NCBI GenBank assembly: GCA_964650975.1
Contig: CAZYWA010000108.1
Coordinates: 1-17,972, forward strand
DNA: 17,972 nucleotides
From: CAZYWA01 sp964650975 [NCBI: uncultured bacterium]
GTDB lineage: Bacteria; JADJOY01
Direction: 5' to 3'
The notes under the pieces: model-generated
Told to the model about the DNA's origin: nothing
Databases searched by the model: none
The model's input: only the letters and a program-made list of their open reading frames with translations
Position numbers and translations under genes: made by a program
In this document: positions 1 to 6,964 of the stretch, one piece after another
Layout: every line of letters starts with the position of its first letter
Numbering within the stretch: position 1 is the stretch's first letter

Positions 1-1401
1 CCCGTCGGCCTCGAGCTCGGGAGCGTGCTGGTGGCTCGGCAGCATTCCTGGCCCGATCAGCGTCAGGAACGGCCAGTGGTCGTCGCCGGTGGTGCTCGGC
101 AGATCCGAGCCGATCACCCAGATGAACTGCTTGGTCTGGCGGTCGATCTTGAAGACCAGGTCCTGGTTTCGCGACGACACGATGAAGTTGCCGTCGCTCG
201 GGTCGTAGACCACCGCGTTCAAGTGACTCCAGTCCTCGGTGTGGATGCCGTAGAGCTGGTCGTACTGTCCGTAGTCGAACGACGGCCAGAACGGGATGCG
301 GTACGGATCGAGCAAGTCGAACATGTGGATGGTGTCGACCACCTGACCGGCCGGGTTGAACTCGATGATGATGTCGCCCACCACGTTGTAGGTGAGGTTC
401 GTGGGCGGATAGCCGCTGATCGGCTTCATCTCGACGCCGAGGGTCACGAAGTTTCCGTTGGGCAGCTCCATGATCTCGTGGTGCACCTCGGTAGCGCCGA
501 GCGCCGTCGAGTCGAACGTGCGCACCACGTTCCCCATCATGTCGATCTCTTTGATGCCGGTGCCGACGTACATGATGTTGCCGTTGGCGCGGCGGTGGAA
601 CGCCGATACCTGCACCGCATACGGCTCCTGCTGGTACCAGATGAGCTTTCCCTGCGCGTCGAGCGCGTAGAGCCCGCCCGTCGGCGTGTTTCCGTAGTTG
701 GCGCAGAGCATCGTGATGCCCGGCTGCATTTGATCCGGCTGGGCGCTCTTGAGCGTCACCGGCGGCGTCAGGAACCCGGACGGGAAGGGGCGCGTCGAGT
801 AGAGGAACGATTGCCAGCGGGCGGTGCCGCCCTGGTTCACCGACACGGTGAGGTTGTAGTTCGACGCCGCGTGCAGCCCGAGGATCATCACCTTGTGATG
901 CGTGCCGGGGTGCACCGAGAGGATGCCGCTCGCCGGCACCGCCCACGAACCGCTCGAGTCCTGCACCTGCACGCCCGGCGTGGTCGAGAAGGTGGTGTCG
1001 AACTCGATCGTGGCGCTCAGGATGTTGTTGGGATTCTCGGTGATGGTGACGTTCTGGATGGGCAGCGTGCCGTCGATGGTGACCGGCAACGACGGGGCGG
1101 CGTAACCGCCCACGGTCACCACCACCGGAAACGTCCCGTTCGCCTGGTCCGCGGGCACGGTCGCGTCGATCCGCGAGTCCGACCAGGCCACGATCGCGAG
1201 CGACGTGCCGCCCAGCGTCACCACGCTGCCGCTCGCCTGGGTGGCGCCGAAGCCGGTGCCGGTGATGCGGATGACGCTCCCCGGTACGGCCGGGCTCGGC
1301 GACACCGAGTTCACCACCTGGCAGGCCGAGAGGAAGAGCAGCCCGAGCGCGAGCGCTGCCGCGCGAAGACCGGACGAAGACGTCGTGGGAGATCGCATCA
1401 T
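1..1401 (-). CDS. Arylsulfotransferase-like lipoprotein with N-terminal IPT/TIG-like domain (3' end off window)
   Basis: I translated the minus strand from the ATG at 1401; the frame stays open to base 1 (467 codons), so the C-terminus lies outside the window. Residues 1-27 form a lipoprotein signal ending LFLSAC, with Cys27 the lipidation site. Residues about 30-110 look like an IPT/TIG immunoglobulin-like domain, about 115-205 like the beta-sandwich before the catalytic domain, and 215 onward like the arylsulfotransferase propeller. Family knowledge: E. coli AssT uses His252, His356, Arg374 and His436 to move sulfate between phenols in the periplasm. Matching residues here are His307/308 (VHHEIMELPNGN), His393 (DWSHLN), Arg411 (SSRNQD, 18 residues after His393 as in AssT) and His457/459 (HQH). 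A second ATG at 1398 is possible. It overlaps the upstream paralogue's stop (ATGA), so it is probably translationally coupled. Substrate unknown. Confidence 0.85.
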   Translation of the reverse strand, partial: MMRSPTTSSSGLRAAALALGLLFLSACQVVNSVSPSPAVPGSVIRITGTGFGATQASGSVVTLGGTSLAIVAWSDSRIDATVPADQANGTFPVVVTVGGYAAPSLPVTIDGTLPIQNVTITENPNNILSATIEFDTTFSTTPGVQVQDSSGSWAVPASGILSVHPGTHHKVMILGLHAASNYNLTVSVNQGGTARWQSFLYSTRPFPSGFLTPPVTLKSAQPDQMQPGITMLCANYGNTPTGGLYALDAQGKLIWYQQEPYAVQVSAFHRRANGNIMYVGTGIKEIDMMGNVVRTFDSTALGATEVHHEIMELPNGNFVTLGVEMKPISGYPPTNLTYNVVGDIIIEFNPAGQVVDTIHMFDLLDPYRIPFWPSFDYGQYDQLYGIHTEDWSHLNAVVYDPSDGNFIVSSRNQDLVFKIDRQTKQFIWVIGSDLPSTTGDDHWPFLTLIGPGMLPSHQHAPELEADG

Positions 1402-3164
1402 GGCCCCGTGTAGAGCGACGGCAGACGGTTGAGGTTGAAGCCGGTGTGCGACTCGGCCGCGGCCGGATCGCGGATCACCATCTCCCACACCTTGGCGCTG
1501 TCCGACTGGCGCACCTCGGCGTACTGCGCCCAGCGGATGCCCACCGGGTAGTTGTCCCACTGCGCGCTGTTGCCCACCAGCACCGTACCGCCCGAGAGCG
1601 GATCGGTGTCGCCGCCGATGACGTTGAGCAGCGGCGGGTTGTAGTCGGGATCGAACCAGTCCCAGAGCTGGGTCATCGTCCGCGCCGGCGTGTTCACCTG
1701 GTAGATGACCGCGCGACTCTTCTTGTCGTCGGGCGGACGGGTGTTGCCGTTGTCGTAGATCGCGAGCTCGCCGCCCGGCAGGATGCGCACCGAGTGCTGG
1801 TGGTTGGTGAGGTCGCCCGGGCCGAGCAACGTCAGGTAGGGCCAGTTGTCGTCACCGCTGGTCGACGGCAGGTCCGAGCCCAGCACCCAGACCAGCGCGC
1901 CGGTGGTGCGATTGATCTTGATCACCAGGTCCTGGTGATTGACCGACACGATGAAGGTGTCGTCGCTCGGGTCGTAGGCGATCGAGTTGGCGTGGGTCCA
2001 ATCCTTGGTGCCGGTCACGTGATAGATGTCGTCGTAGCTCGGAGTGTCGAACGACGGCTCGTCGGGAATGCGGTACGGATCGAGGATGTCGAAGAGCGAC
2101 GTCTTGTGGACGACCTGCCCGGCGCGGGTGAACTCGGTGACGATGTCGCCCACCACCGGATACGTGTTCCCGTCGGGATAGGGCCCGATGTAGCGCAGCT
2201 CGGTGCCGAGCGACGCGAGGTTGCCGTTCGGCAGCTCGCACATGAAGTGATGGAAGCCGGTGACGCCCATCGCGCCGCCGTTCCAGCCGGCCTTGACCGT
2301 GCCCATCATGTCGAACTCGACGACCTGCCCGCCCGCGACGTACGCGAAGTCGCCGCTCGCGAGCAGGTGCACGTCGGCGACGCCCTGGAGGGTCGGCCGG
2401 AAGTACCAGACCGGCGCGCCCGACGCGTCGACGGCCCAGATCGTCGAGGTGATGAACACGCCGATCGGCCCGGTGCCGCGGTTGTCGGTGAACATCGTGA
2501 ACCCCGGCTGCATGAGCGCCGGGTTGCTCTGCACGATCGTGAGCGGCGGCAGCTCCATGTCCGAGGGCAGCGGGCCGGCCGTCGCGGAGAGCGACGAGTT
2601 GGTGAGCGTGGTGCCGTTTCGCGTGGCGCGCAGCGTGAACGTGTAGTTCGCGCCGAGCTTGAGGCCGAGGATGTTCGCCTTGTGGTGAACGCCCGGCTCG
2701 ACGCTGGTGATTCCTTTCGCGGGCACGATCCACGAGCCGTCGGGGCCGTTCACCTGCACTTCGGGCGTCGCGGAAAGAGACGTGTCGAAGGTGATCGTGT
2801 CACTCAAGACGCTCTGCAGGTTCGGGGTCAGCACCGGGTTGGTGAGCGTGAAACTGGTGACCACGTGAACCGTGACGGGCGCGGTGAGCGTGCCGCTCTT
2901 CCGCACCTGCAGCGTGTAGGTGCCGGCTGGCTTGTTGGCCGGCACGGTCGCGACGATCGAGGTGTCCGCCCACGACACGATCGCCAGGTCGGCGCCGTCG
3001 TAGACCACCCCGTCGCCCGCTGCCTTCGTGCCGAAGCCGGATCCCGCGATGGTGATGTTGTCGTCGGGGCCCGCCGGGTCCGGCGTCACGCTGGTCACGG
3101 AGGTGCAGCTCGCGAGGAGCAGCGACACACTCGCAACCAGGGCCGGAAGCAATCGATATCTCAT
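1398..3164 (-). CDS. Arylsulfotransferase-like lipoprotein, paralogue with Asn at the catalytic Arg position
   Basis: 588 residues. The frame extends upstream to 3314, but the ATG at 3164 is chosen because it has a GGAG 9 nt upstream and starts a clean lipoprotein signal (LLLASC, Cys20). Order: IPT/TIG-like domain about 25-103, beta-sandwich about 107-198, sulfotransferase propeller about 205-588. Shared motifs with the downstream paralogue include DPYRIP, EFDMMG, the DPSD stretch and GSDLPST. Putative catalytic positions: His305/306, His391 (DWTHAN), His455/457 (NHQHS). The residue 18 after His391, Arg374 in E. coli AssT, is Asn409 here (SVNHQD), so activity may be altered or lost. It is the first gene of a two-gene minus-strand unit; its TGA overlaps the next ATG. 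Assignment to the family is secure; sulfate transfer by this copy is not. Confidence 0.87.
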   Translation of the reverse strand: MRYRLLPALVASVSLLLASCTSVTSVTPDPAGPDDNITIAGSGFGTKAAGDGVVYDGADLAIVSWADTSIVATVPANKPAGTYTLQVRKSGTLTAPVTVHVVTSFTLTNPVLTPNLQSVLSDTITFDTSLSATPEVQVNGPDGSWIVPAKGITSVEPGVHHKANILGLKLGANYTFTLRATRNGTTLTNSSLSATAGPLPSDMELPPLTIVQSNPALMQPGFTMFTDNRGTGPIGVFITSTIWAVDASGAPVWYFRPTLQGVADVHLLASGDFAYVAGGQVVEFDMMGTVKAGWNGGAMGVTGFHHFMCELPNGNLASLGTELRYIGPYPDGNTYPVVGDIVTEFTRAGQVVHKTSLFDILDPYRIPDEPSFDTPSYDDIYHVTGTKDWTHANSIAYDPSDDTFIVSVNHQDLVIKINRTTGALVWVLGSDLPSTSGDDNWPYLTLLGPGDLTNHQHSVRILPGGELAIYDNGNTRPPDDKKSRAVIYQVNTPARTMTQLWDWFDPDYNPPLLNVIGGDTDPLSGGTVLVGNSAQWDNYPVGIRWAQYAEVRQSDSAKVWEMVIRDPAAAESHTGFNLNRLPSLYTGP

Positions 3165-3284
3165 CACGGAGGTCTCCAGGGAGAGCGGTGGAACGCGACC
3201 GGCACCACGAGAACGCCGCGGCGCGCCTGGCGCGGCTGGGGCTGGGACGGAACGCGAAATGTCTGGAAAGGAGCGCGTCAAAAG

Positions 3285-3314
3285 ATTGTCCCACGCCGTC
3301 TCGACGACCTGCAA
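3285..3314 (-). promoter_or_regulatory. Candidate sigma70-type promoter for the sulfotransferase pair
   Basis: Reading the minus strand, TTGCAG (3314-3309) and GACAAT (3290-3285) are 18 bp apart, about 120 bp upstream of the ATG at 3164. GACAAT matches the -10 consensus at four of six positions and TTGCAG the -35 at three. It lies in the only AT-richer patch of the region. Weak evidence by eye; GC-rich organisms often diverge from this consensus. Confidence 0.2.
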
Positions 3315-3412
3315 CCGAGCGACTTGGATGCCGGTCCCGCACCCTTCGCTTGGGGCTCGGCTCTGGGAAGCAATGGGGCTTCGCGTTTCAGGTGCGGCAG
3401 AGCTTCGGGCCG

Positions 3413-3418
3413 TATGAT
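3413..3418 (+). promoter_or_regulatory. Candidate -10 element (TATGAT), leaderless arrangement
   Basis: TATGAT ends 6 nt before the ATG at 3425, so transcription would begin at or next to the start codon. No Shine-Dalgarno sequence precedes that ATG, which agrees with a leaderless message. No convincing -35 element is visible 17 bp upstream. Confidence 0.3.
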
Positions 3419-3424
3419 GCCGCC

Positions 3425-3682
3425 ATGCACGGCTCGCGAGCTGCCGACACGTCGCCTGACGCGGATCGCGTTCAACTGGAGCTCCTGCGCCGCGCCGGTG
3501 AGACGCGGCGTTTCGCGCTGTGCCGGTCGCTCACCGGGAGTGTCGTGGCACTTTCGCGGCGCGCGCTTCGCGAGCAAATGCCGGGTGCCGCCGAGCGGGA
3601 CGTCCTGATCCGGTGGGTTGCTTTGAACTACGGCGAGACCCTGGCCGAAGGCGTGCGCCGTCGACTCGACGAGCCCGGGTGA
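3425..3682 (+). CDS. Small helical protein, partner of downstream nucleotidyltransferase
   Basis: 85 residues, Arg/Leu-rich and predicted mostly helical, with no signal peptide or membrane segment. The core reads like LELLRRAGETRRFALCRSL, then a helix around ALSRRALREQ, then an ERDVLIRWVALNYG segment. From memory, small proteins of this pattern often sit directly before nucleotidyltransferase-fold genes in Acidobacteria, Planctomycetes and deltaproteobacterial genomes; no function is established. The frame is open upstream to 3188, but the ATG at 3425 is chosen because the family-like sequence begins there and a TATGAT hexamer lies just upstream. Its TGA overlaps the next gene's GTG (GTGA, 3679-3682), so the two are probably coupled. 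It could be an antitoxin-like or substrate-presenting partner; that is inference. Confidence 0.65.
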   Translation: MHGSRAADTSPDADRVQLELLRRAGETRRFALCRSLTGSVVALSRRALREQMPGAAERDVLIRWVALNYGETLAEGVRRRLDEPG

Positions 3683-4278
3683 GCGCCCCGACCGACCTGC
3701 TGCAAGCGTTGCTTCCGGTCGTGGAAGCGATGGAGGCTCAGGACGTCGTCTACCGGATCGGGGGCTCGGTCGCGAGCTCGGCCCTGGGCGTGCTTCGGTC
3801 CACTCTCGACGTGGACCCGGTCTGCAACCTCGGACTGGAGCAGATCGGCGCCTTCGTGACGGCGCTCGAGCACCACTATTACCTGAACGCCGCCGCGATT
3901 CTCGACGCGATCCGCCGCCGCGCGTGGTTCAACCTCGTTCACCTCGCCACGATGCTGAAGGTCGACGTCTTTCTGGTTCGAGACGGTGCCTTCGACCGCG
4001 CGTCGTTCGCACGCCACGTCGATCGTCCTCTCACCGACGAACCCGCCGCTCGCAGCTTCGCCTTCCGGTCTCCGGAAGACGTCGTTCTCCGGAAGCTCGA
4101 GCATCGGGCAGGCGGCGAGGTCTCGGAGCGTCAGTGGTTGGATGCGATCGGTGTGCTCAAGGTGCAGCAGCGGGATCTCGACTTCGAGTACCTGCACCGC
4201 TGGGCCACCGACCTGGGCGTCGGCGACTATGCTCGAACGGGCACTCGCGGCGGCGCGCGCCGGCTGAACCGTCGCTGA
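3679..4278 (+). CDS. Nucleotidyltransferase-superfamily protein with apparent C-terminal frameshift
   Basis: 199 residues from the GTG at 3679, chosen for the 4-bp overlap with the preceding gene and because the conserved N-terminus starts here. The nucleotidyltransferase signature is visible: Gly29-Ser30 (IGGSVASSALG), then Asp44 and Asp46 (TLDVD), and a possible third acidic residue Asp96 (KVDVFLV). A second conserved block, PEDVVLRKLEHR (132-143) followed by SERQWLDAIGVL, is typical of stand-alone members of this fold. The last 16 or so residues look wrong for the family. The +2 frame from 4229 encodes MLERALAAARAG and stops at 4267, which resembles the usual LLERAL-type ending. One extra base near 4228 would explain this. 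The substrate is unknown: it could transfer nucleotides to a partner protein or RNA, as MNT-type enzymes do. Confidence 0.75.
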   Translation: MSAPTDLLQALLPVVEAMEAQDVVYRIGGSVASSALGVLRSTLDVDPVCNLGLEQIGAFVTALEHHYYLNAAAILDAIRRRAWFNLVHLATMLKVDVFLVRDGAFDRASFARHVDRPLTDEPAARSFAFRSPEDVVLRKLEHRAGGEVSERQWLDAIGVLKVQQRDLDFEYLHRWATDLGVGDYARTGTRGGARRLNRR

Positions 4279-4293
4279 CCTGCCGGTCAGGTC
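4275..4293. repeat. Inverted repeat at the nucleotidyltransferase stop / tesB upstream region
   Basis: Two overlapping perfect 6-bp inverted repeats are present: CTGACC (4275-4280) with GGTCAG (4285-4290), and GACCTG (4277-4282) with CAGGTC (4288-4293). The element covers the nucleotidyltransferase stop codon and ends 7 bp before a TACGAT hexamer. It could be an operator overlapping a tesB promoter or a small mRNA hairpin. No T-tract follows, so intrinsic termination is unlikely. Confidence 0.35.
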
Positions 4294-4300
4294 GTCGCGT

Positions 4301-4306
4301 TACGAT
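4301..4306 (+). promoter_or_regulatory. Candidate -10 element for tesB
   Basis: TACGAT lies 34 bp before the tesB ATG and agrees with a TANNAT -10 pattern. It would give a leader of about 28 nt that includes the GGAGGAG ribosome binding site at 4328-4334. No clear -35 element was found at 17 bp spacing; the inverted repeat at 4275-4293 occupies that region. Confidence 0.25.
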
Positions 4307-4340
4307 TCAGCGGCGTCGTCCGTCTCGGAGGAGAGCCGCC

Positions 4341-5204
4341 ATGCCCAACGTGCTCGCGAACCTGCTCGACCTGCTCGAGCTCGAGAAGATCGAGGAGAAC
4401 CTGTTTCGCGGCCGGAGCCAGGATCTGGGCTTTCCCGCAGTGTTCGGCGGGCAGGTGCTCGGGCAGGCCCTTTCCGCGGCCTCACGCACGGTGCCGCGCG
4501 AGCGCAGCGCGCACAGCTTGCACGCGTACTTTCTGCGGCCCGGCGACGCCACTCACCCGATCGTCTACCAGGTCGATCCGATCCGCGACGGCGGTAGCTT
4601 CACCACCCGCCGCGTGGTCGCGATCCAGCACGGGCGCGCGATCTTCTCGATGTCGGCGTCGTTCCAGCTCGACGAGGAAGGTGTCAGCCACCAAGCGGAG
4701 GCGCCGGCGGGCGTGCCCGGTCCCGAAACGCTCCGCTCGGAGCTCGAGCTGGCGCGTGCCGTGGCCGATCGCATTCCCGAGCCCCTGCGGGCCAAGTTCA
4801 TCTGCGACAAGGCGATCGAGATCCGCCCCGTCGATCCGATCAATCCGTTCGACCCCAAGCCGCGTGCGCCGCGCAAGTACCACTGGCTGCGCGCCGCCGG
4901 TGCGATGCCCGACGATCCCGCGGTGCACAAATACCTGCTCGCCTACGCGTCCGACTTCGGTTTCGTGGGCACCAGCATGCTGCCGCACGCGCTCAGCTTC
5001 TGGGATCCCACGATGCAGATCGCGAGCATCGATCACGCGATGTGGTTCCATCGCGATTTCCGCATGGACCAGTGGCTGCTCTACGCGATGGACAGTCCCA
5101 GCGCCAGCCACTCGCGCGGGCTCAATCGCGGCATGATCTTCACCCAGGACGGAGTGCTGGTCGCATCGGTCGCCCAAGAAGGGCTGATTCGCCGCCGCGA
5201 ATGA
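4341..5204 (+). CDS. tesB: Acyl-CoA thioesterase II (TesB)
   Basis: 287 residues, the usual TesB length, with a double hot-dog fold. It hydrolyses acyl-CoA to free fatty acid and CoA in the cytoplasm. Characteristic features: the N-terminal LLDLLELEKIEENLFRG, the FGGQVLGQAL and HSLHAYFLRPGD blocks of the first hot-dog, and in the second YASDFGF, IASIDHAMWFHR and ASVAQEGLIR. The E. coli catalytic triad Asp204, Thr228 and Gln278 maps by motif and numbering to Asp205, Ser229 and Gln279, so Thr is replaced by Ser, which keeps the hydroxyl. The start has a strong GGAGGAG 6 nt upstream. The stop overlaps the next ATG (ATGA, 5201-5204), coupling it to a membrane protein. Promoter candidate at 4301. 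Assignment secure; physiological substrate unknown. Confidence 0.95.
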   Translation: MPNVLANLLDLLELEKIEENLFRGRSQDLGFPAVFGGQVLGQALSAASRTVPRERSAHSLHAYFLRPGDATHPIVYQVDPIRDGGSFTTRRVVAIQHGRAIFSMSASFQLDEEGVSHQAEAPAGVPGPETLRSELELARAVADRIPEPLRAKFICDKAIEIRPVDPINPFDPKPRAPRKYHWLRAAGAMPDDPAVHKYLLAYASDFGFVGTSMLPHALSFWDPTMQIASIDHAMWFHRDFRMDQWLLYAMDSPSASHSRGLNRGMIFTQDGVLVASVAQEGLIRRRE

Positions 5205-6964
5205 ACGACGCCCAGAGGGACACGCCGTCGCGAAAGCCCTTGGTGGCCGCGTGCGTGGTGCTCGCGGGAGTCGTCGCCGGTTATGCGGTGGGGATCGCCG
5301 GTCCGGTGATCCGCACCACTCATCTCGTCGACGATTACCGACAGGCGGCGATCTGGCTGGTCGACGCGCGCGCGCACGTCGCGATCGACGGCGATCCGAT
5401 CGCGGAATACTCGCGTGGGTTCATGCCGCCCGTGCTGGCGGAGACGTACGGCGCGCTGGCGCGGGTGGTCGATCCCTATGCGCTCACGAAGTGGTTGTCG
5501 CTCGGTCTGGTCGCGGCCTTCGTGTGCGTGGCGGCGGGCGTGGGCCAGGCACTCGCCGGCGGAGCGGGAGCGGCGGCGCTCGCGGCGCTGGTGATCGCCG
5601 ACCTGGACTGGAACCGCGCGATCTTCGGGGCGCTGTCGCGCTCGTACGCGCCGCTGCTGCAAGCCGGGCTGGTGTGGGCGCTGCTCACACGACGCCGGTT
5701 CGCTGTCGCGGCGTGGCTGGGCGCCGCTGCGCTGCTCCATCCGCAGAGCTTGCTGCTCGGGATCGTCGTGGTCGCGATCACCGTCGCGATCGATGTCCGC
5801 CGAGGGCGCGAGCGGACGCTGCCGCCGCCCGCGGACTCGCCGAAGGCGTGGCTCGCGGTCTCGCTCGCGGTGGCCGCCGGCCTCGCGATCAATGCGACCC
5901 ACTTCCGCGGCATGGAGCAGCGCTTCGGCTCGATGTACGGCCGCGCCGAATTCCTCGCGACTCCCGAGATGAACGCCGGCGGACGCTGGGCGAACGAGCG
6001 GCCGGACGCGCTCGTCGTCGAGGCGGCGCGCGCGCTCGGCGGTCATCTGGGCGCGCTCGGAGTGCCCTTCGAGTCCCAGCGATTCGACTCCGCCGCGAAG
6101 CGCTACGGCTGGGCCGTCGCGCTCCTCGCGATCGTCGCCGCGATACTCGACGGCTTGCGCCGCGCCGCGCGCAAATCGTGGAGCGAGGTGCCGAGTGTCT
6201 GGCTCGCCATGCCGGTGTCGGGCGTGGCGCTCGCAGCCGCCGCCGAGCTCCTGTTGCCGCGGCTCTACTTTCCGCGCCGGTTCGTCGAGGTGGGGCTGCC
6301 GTTTGCCATGCAGATGGCGATCGCGATGTGGCTCGTGGCCTGGATGGAGCGCGTTTCGCGATCGACGCCGCTCTTCGCCGTTCCGACGGGAGTGCTGGCG
6401 CTCTTCGCGCTGAGTGGACTGGTCACTCTTCCGGGTGGCCGGTTTCCCGGCTACTGGGTTCACTCGGATCCCTACCAGGGCGTGGCGCGTTTCCTCGCGT
6501 CGCAGCCTCCCAAAACCGTGTACGCGGCGCGGCCGCTCGAGGACGCGGACACGCTAGCGGCGCTGGTGCCGCGCCACGTGTTCGTTGCGCGCGAGATCGG
6601 GCACCCGCTCTTCCGCGGGTACCTCGAGAACGTGATCCGTCCGCGCACGCTCGCCGCGTGGCGCGCGATCTTCCCGCTCGATCCAGACGCCGACCTGCGC
6701 GCCTTGCGCGAGTCCGGGGCCGATTTCCTGGTGCTGCGCCGTTCCGATCTCACCGACTCGTCGCCGCTCGCTCGCGAGATCGACGAGCCTTACCGCGACG
6801 TGATCGTCCCGGGCTGGAATGCCGATCAAGCCGCGCGCCGCACTATTTTCTGGCGCCGGCACGGCGATGCCTTCGTGTACCGCGATCGTGCCTACGCCGT
6901 CGCCGATCTGAGACGTCTCGATCCCGGCGCGCAGCGATCGGCGGAGATCACTGGTCGCGATTGA
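5201..6964 (+). CDS. Polytopic membrane protein, GT-C-like, function unknown
   Basis: 587 residues with about nine or ten hydrophobic helices: near 13-33, 98-118, 121-134, 151-163, 167-198, 214-232, 303-317, 332-352, 363-382 and 390-410. A soluble C-terminal domain of about 175 residues follows. The loop after the first helix carries acidic residues (HLVDDYRQ, about 41-48), where GT-C glycosyltransferases often place a catalytic Asp, and the C-terminal part contains PYQGVARFLASQ, a pattern seen after the membrane part of such proteins. I do not recognise a named family, so this is a tentative fold-level statement. The ATG overlaps the tesB stop by 4 bp, implying co-translation with a lipid-related enzyme. 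Its 3' end overlaps the convergent 3D-domain gene by 17 bp. Confidence 0.75.
   Translation: MNDAQRDTPSRKPLVAACVVLAGVVAGYAVGIAGPVIRTTHLVDDYRQAAIWLVDARAHVAIDGDPIAEYSRGFMPPVLAETYGALARVVDPYALTKWLSLGLVAAFVCVAAGVGQALAGGAGAAALAALVIADLDWNRAIFGALSRSYAPLLQAGLVWALLTRRRFAVAAWLGAAALLHPQSLLLGIVVVAITVAIDVRRGRERTLPPPADSPKAWLAVSLAVAAGLAINATHFRGMEQRFGSMYGRAEFLATPEMNAGGRWANERPDALVVEAARALGGHLGALGVPFESQRFDSAAKRYGWAVALLAIVAAILDGLRRAARKSWSEVPSVWLAMPVSGVALAAAAELLLPRLYFPRRFVEVGLPFAMQMAIAMWLVAWMERVSRSTPLFAVPTGVLALFALSGLVTLPGGRFPGYWVHSDPYQGVARFLASQPPKTVYAARPLEDADTLAALVPRHVFVAREIGHPLFRGYLENVIRPRTLAAWRAIFPLDPDADLRALRESGADFLVLRRSDLTDSSPLAREIDEPYRDVIVPGWNADQAARRTIFWRRHGDAFVYRDRAYAVADLRRLDPGAQRSAEITGRD

Larger units (their letters stand above)
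3165..3424. other. Divergent intergenic region
   Basis: This 260-bp region separates the minus-strand sulfotransferase pair from the plus-strand small-protein/nucleotidyltransferase pair, so it should hold both promoters. Frames running into it from either side lack recognisable protein features here. It contains a short AT-richer patch around 3277-3290 and a TATGAT just before the plus-strand start. No terminator or clear operator was seen. Confidence 0.5.

Noticed and set aside
25-1413. Long plus-strand open frame of 462 codons
   Set aside because: It is Arg/His/Val-rich and antisense to the clear sulfotransferase gene; it is a GC-rich shadow frame.
1446-3608. Plus-strand open frame of 720 codons
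   Set aside because: Antisense to the second sulfotransferase; composition is Arg/Val/Asp-rich with no domain pattern.
3425-4278. Assignment as a MNT/HEPN toxin-antitoxin pair
   Set aside because: The nucleotidyltransferase part fits, but the small protein shows no HEPN catalytic motif, so the named system is not supported.
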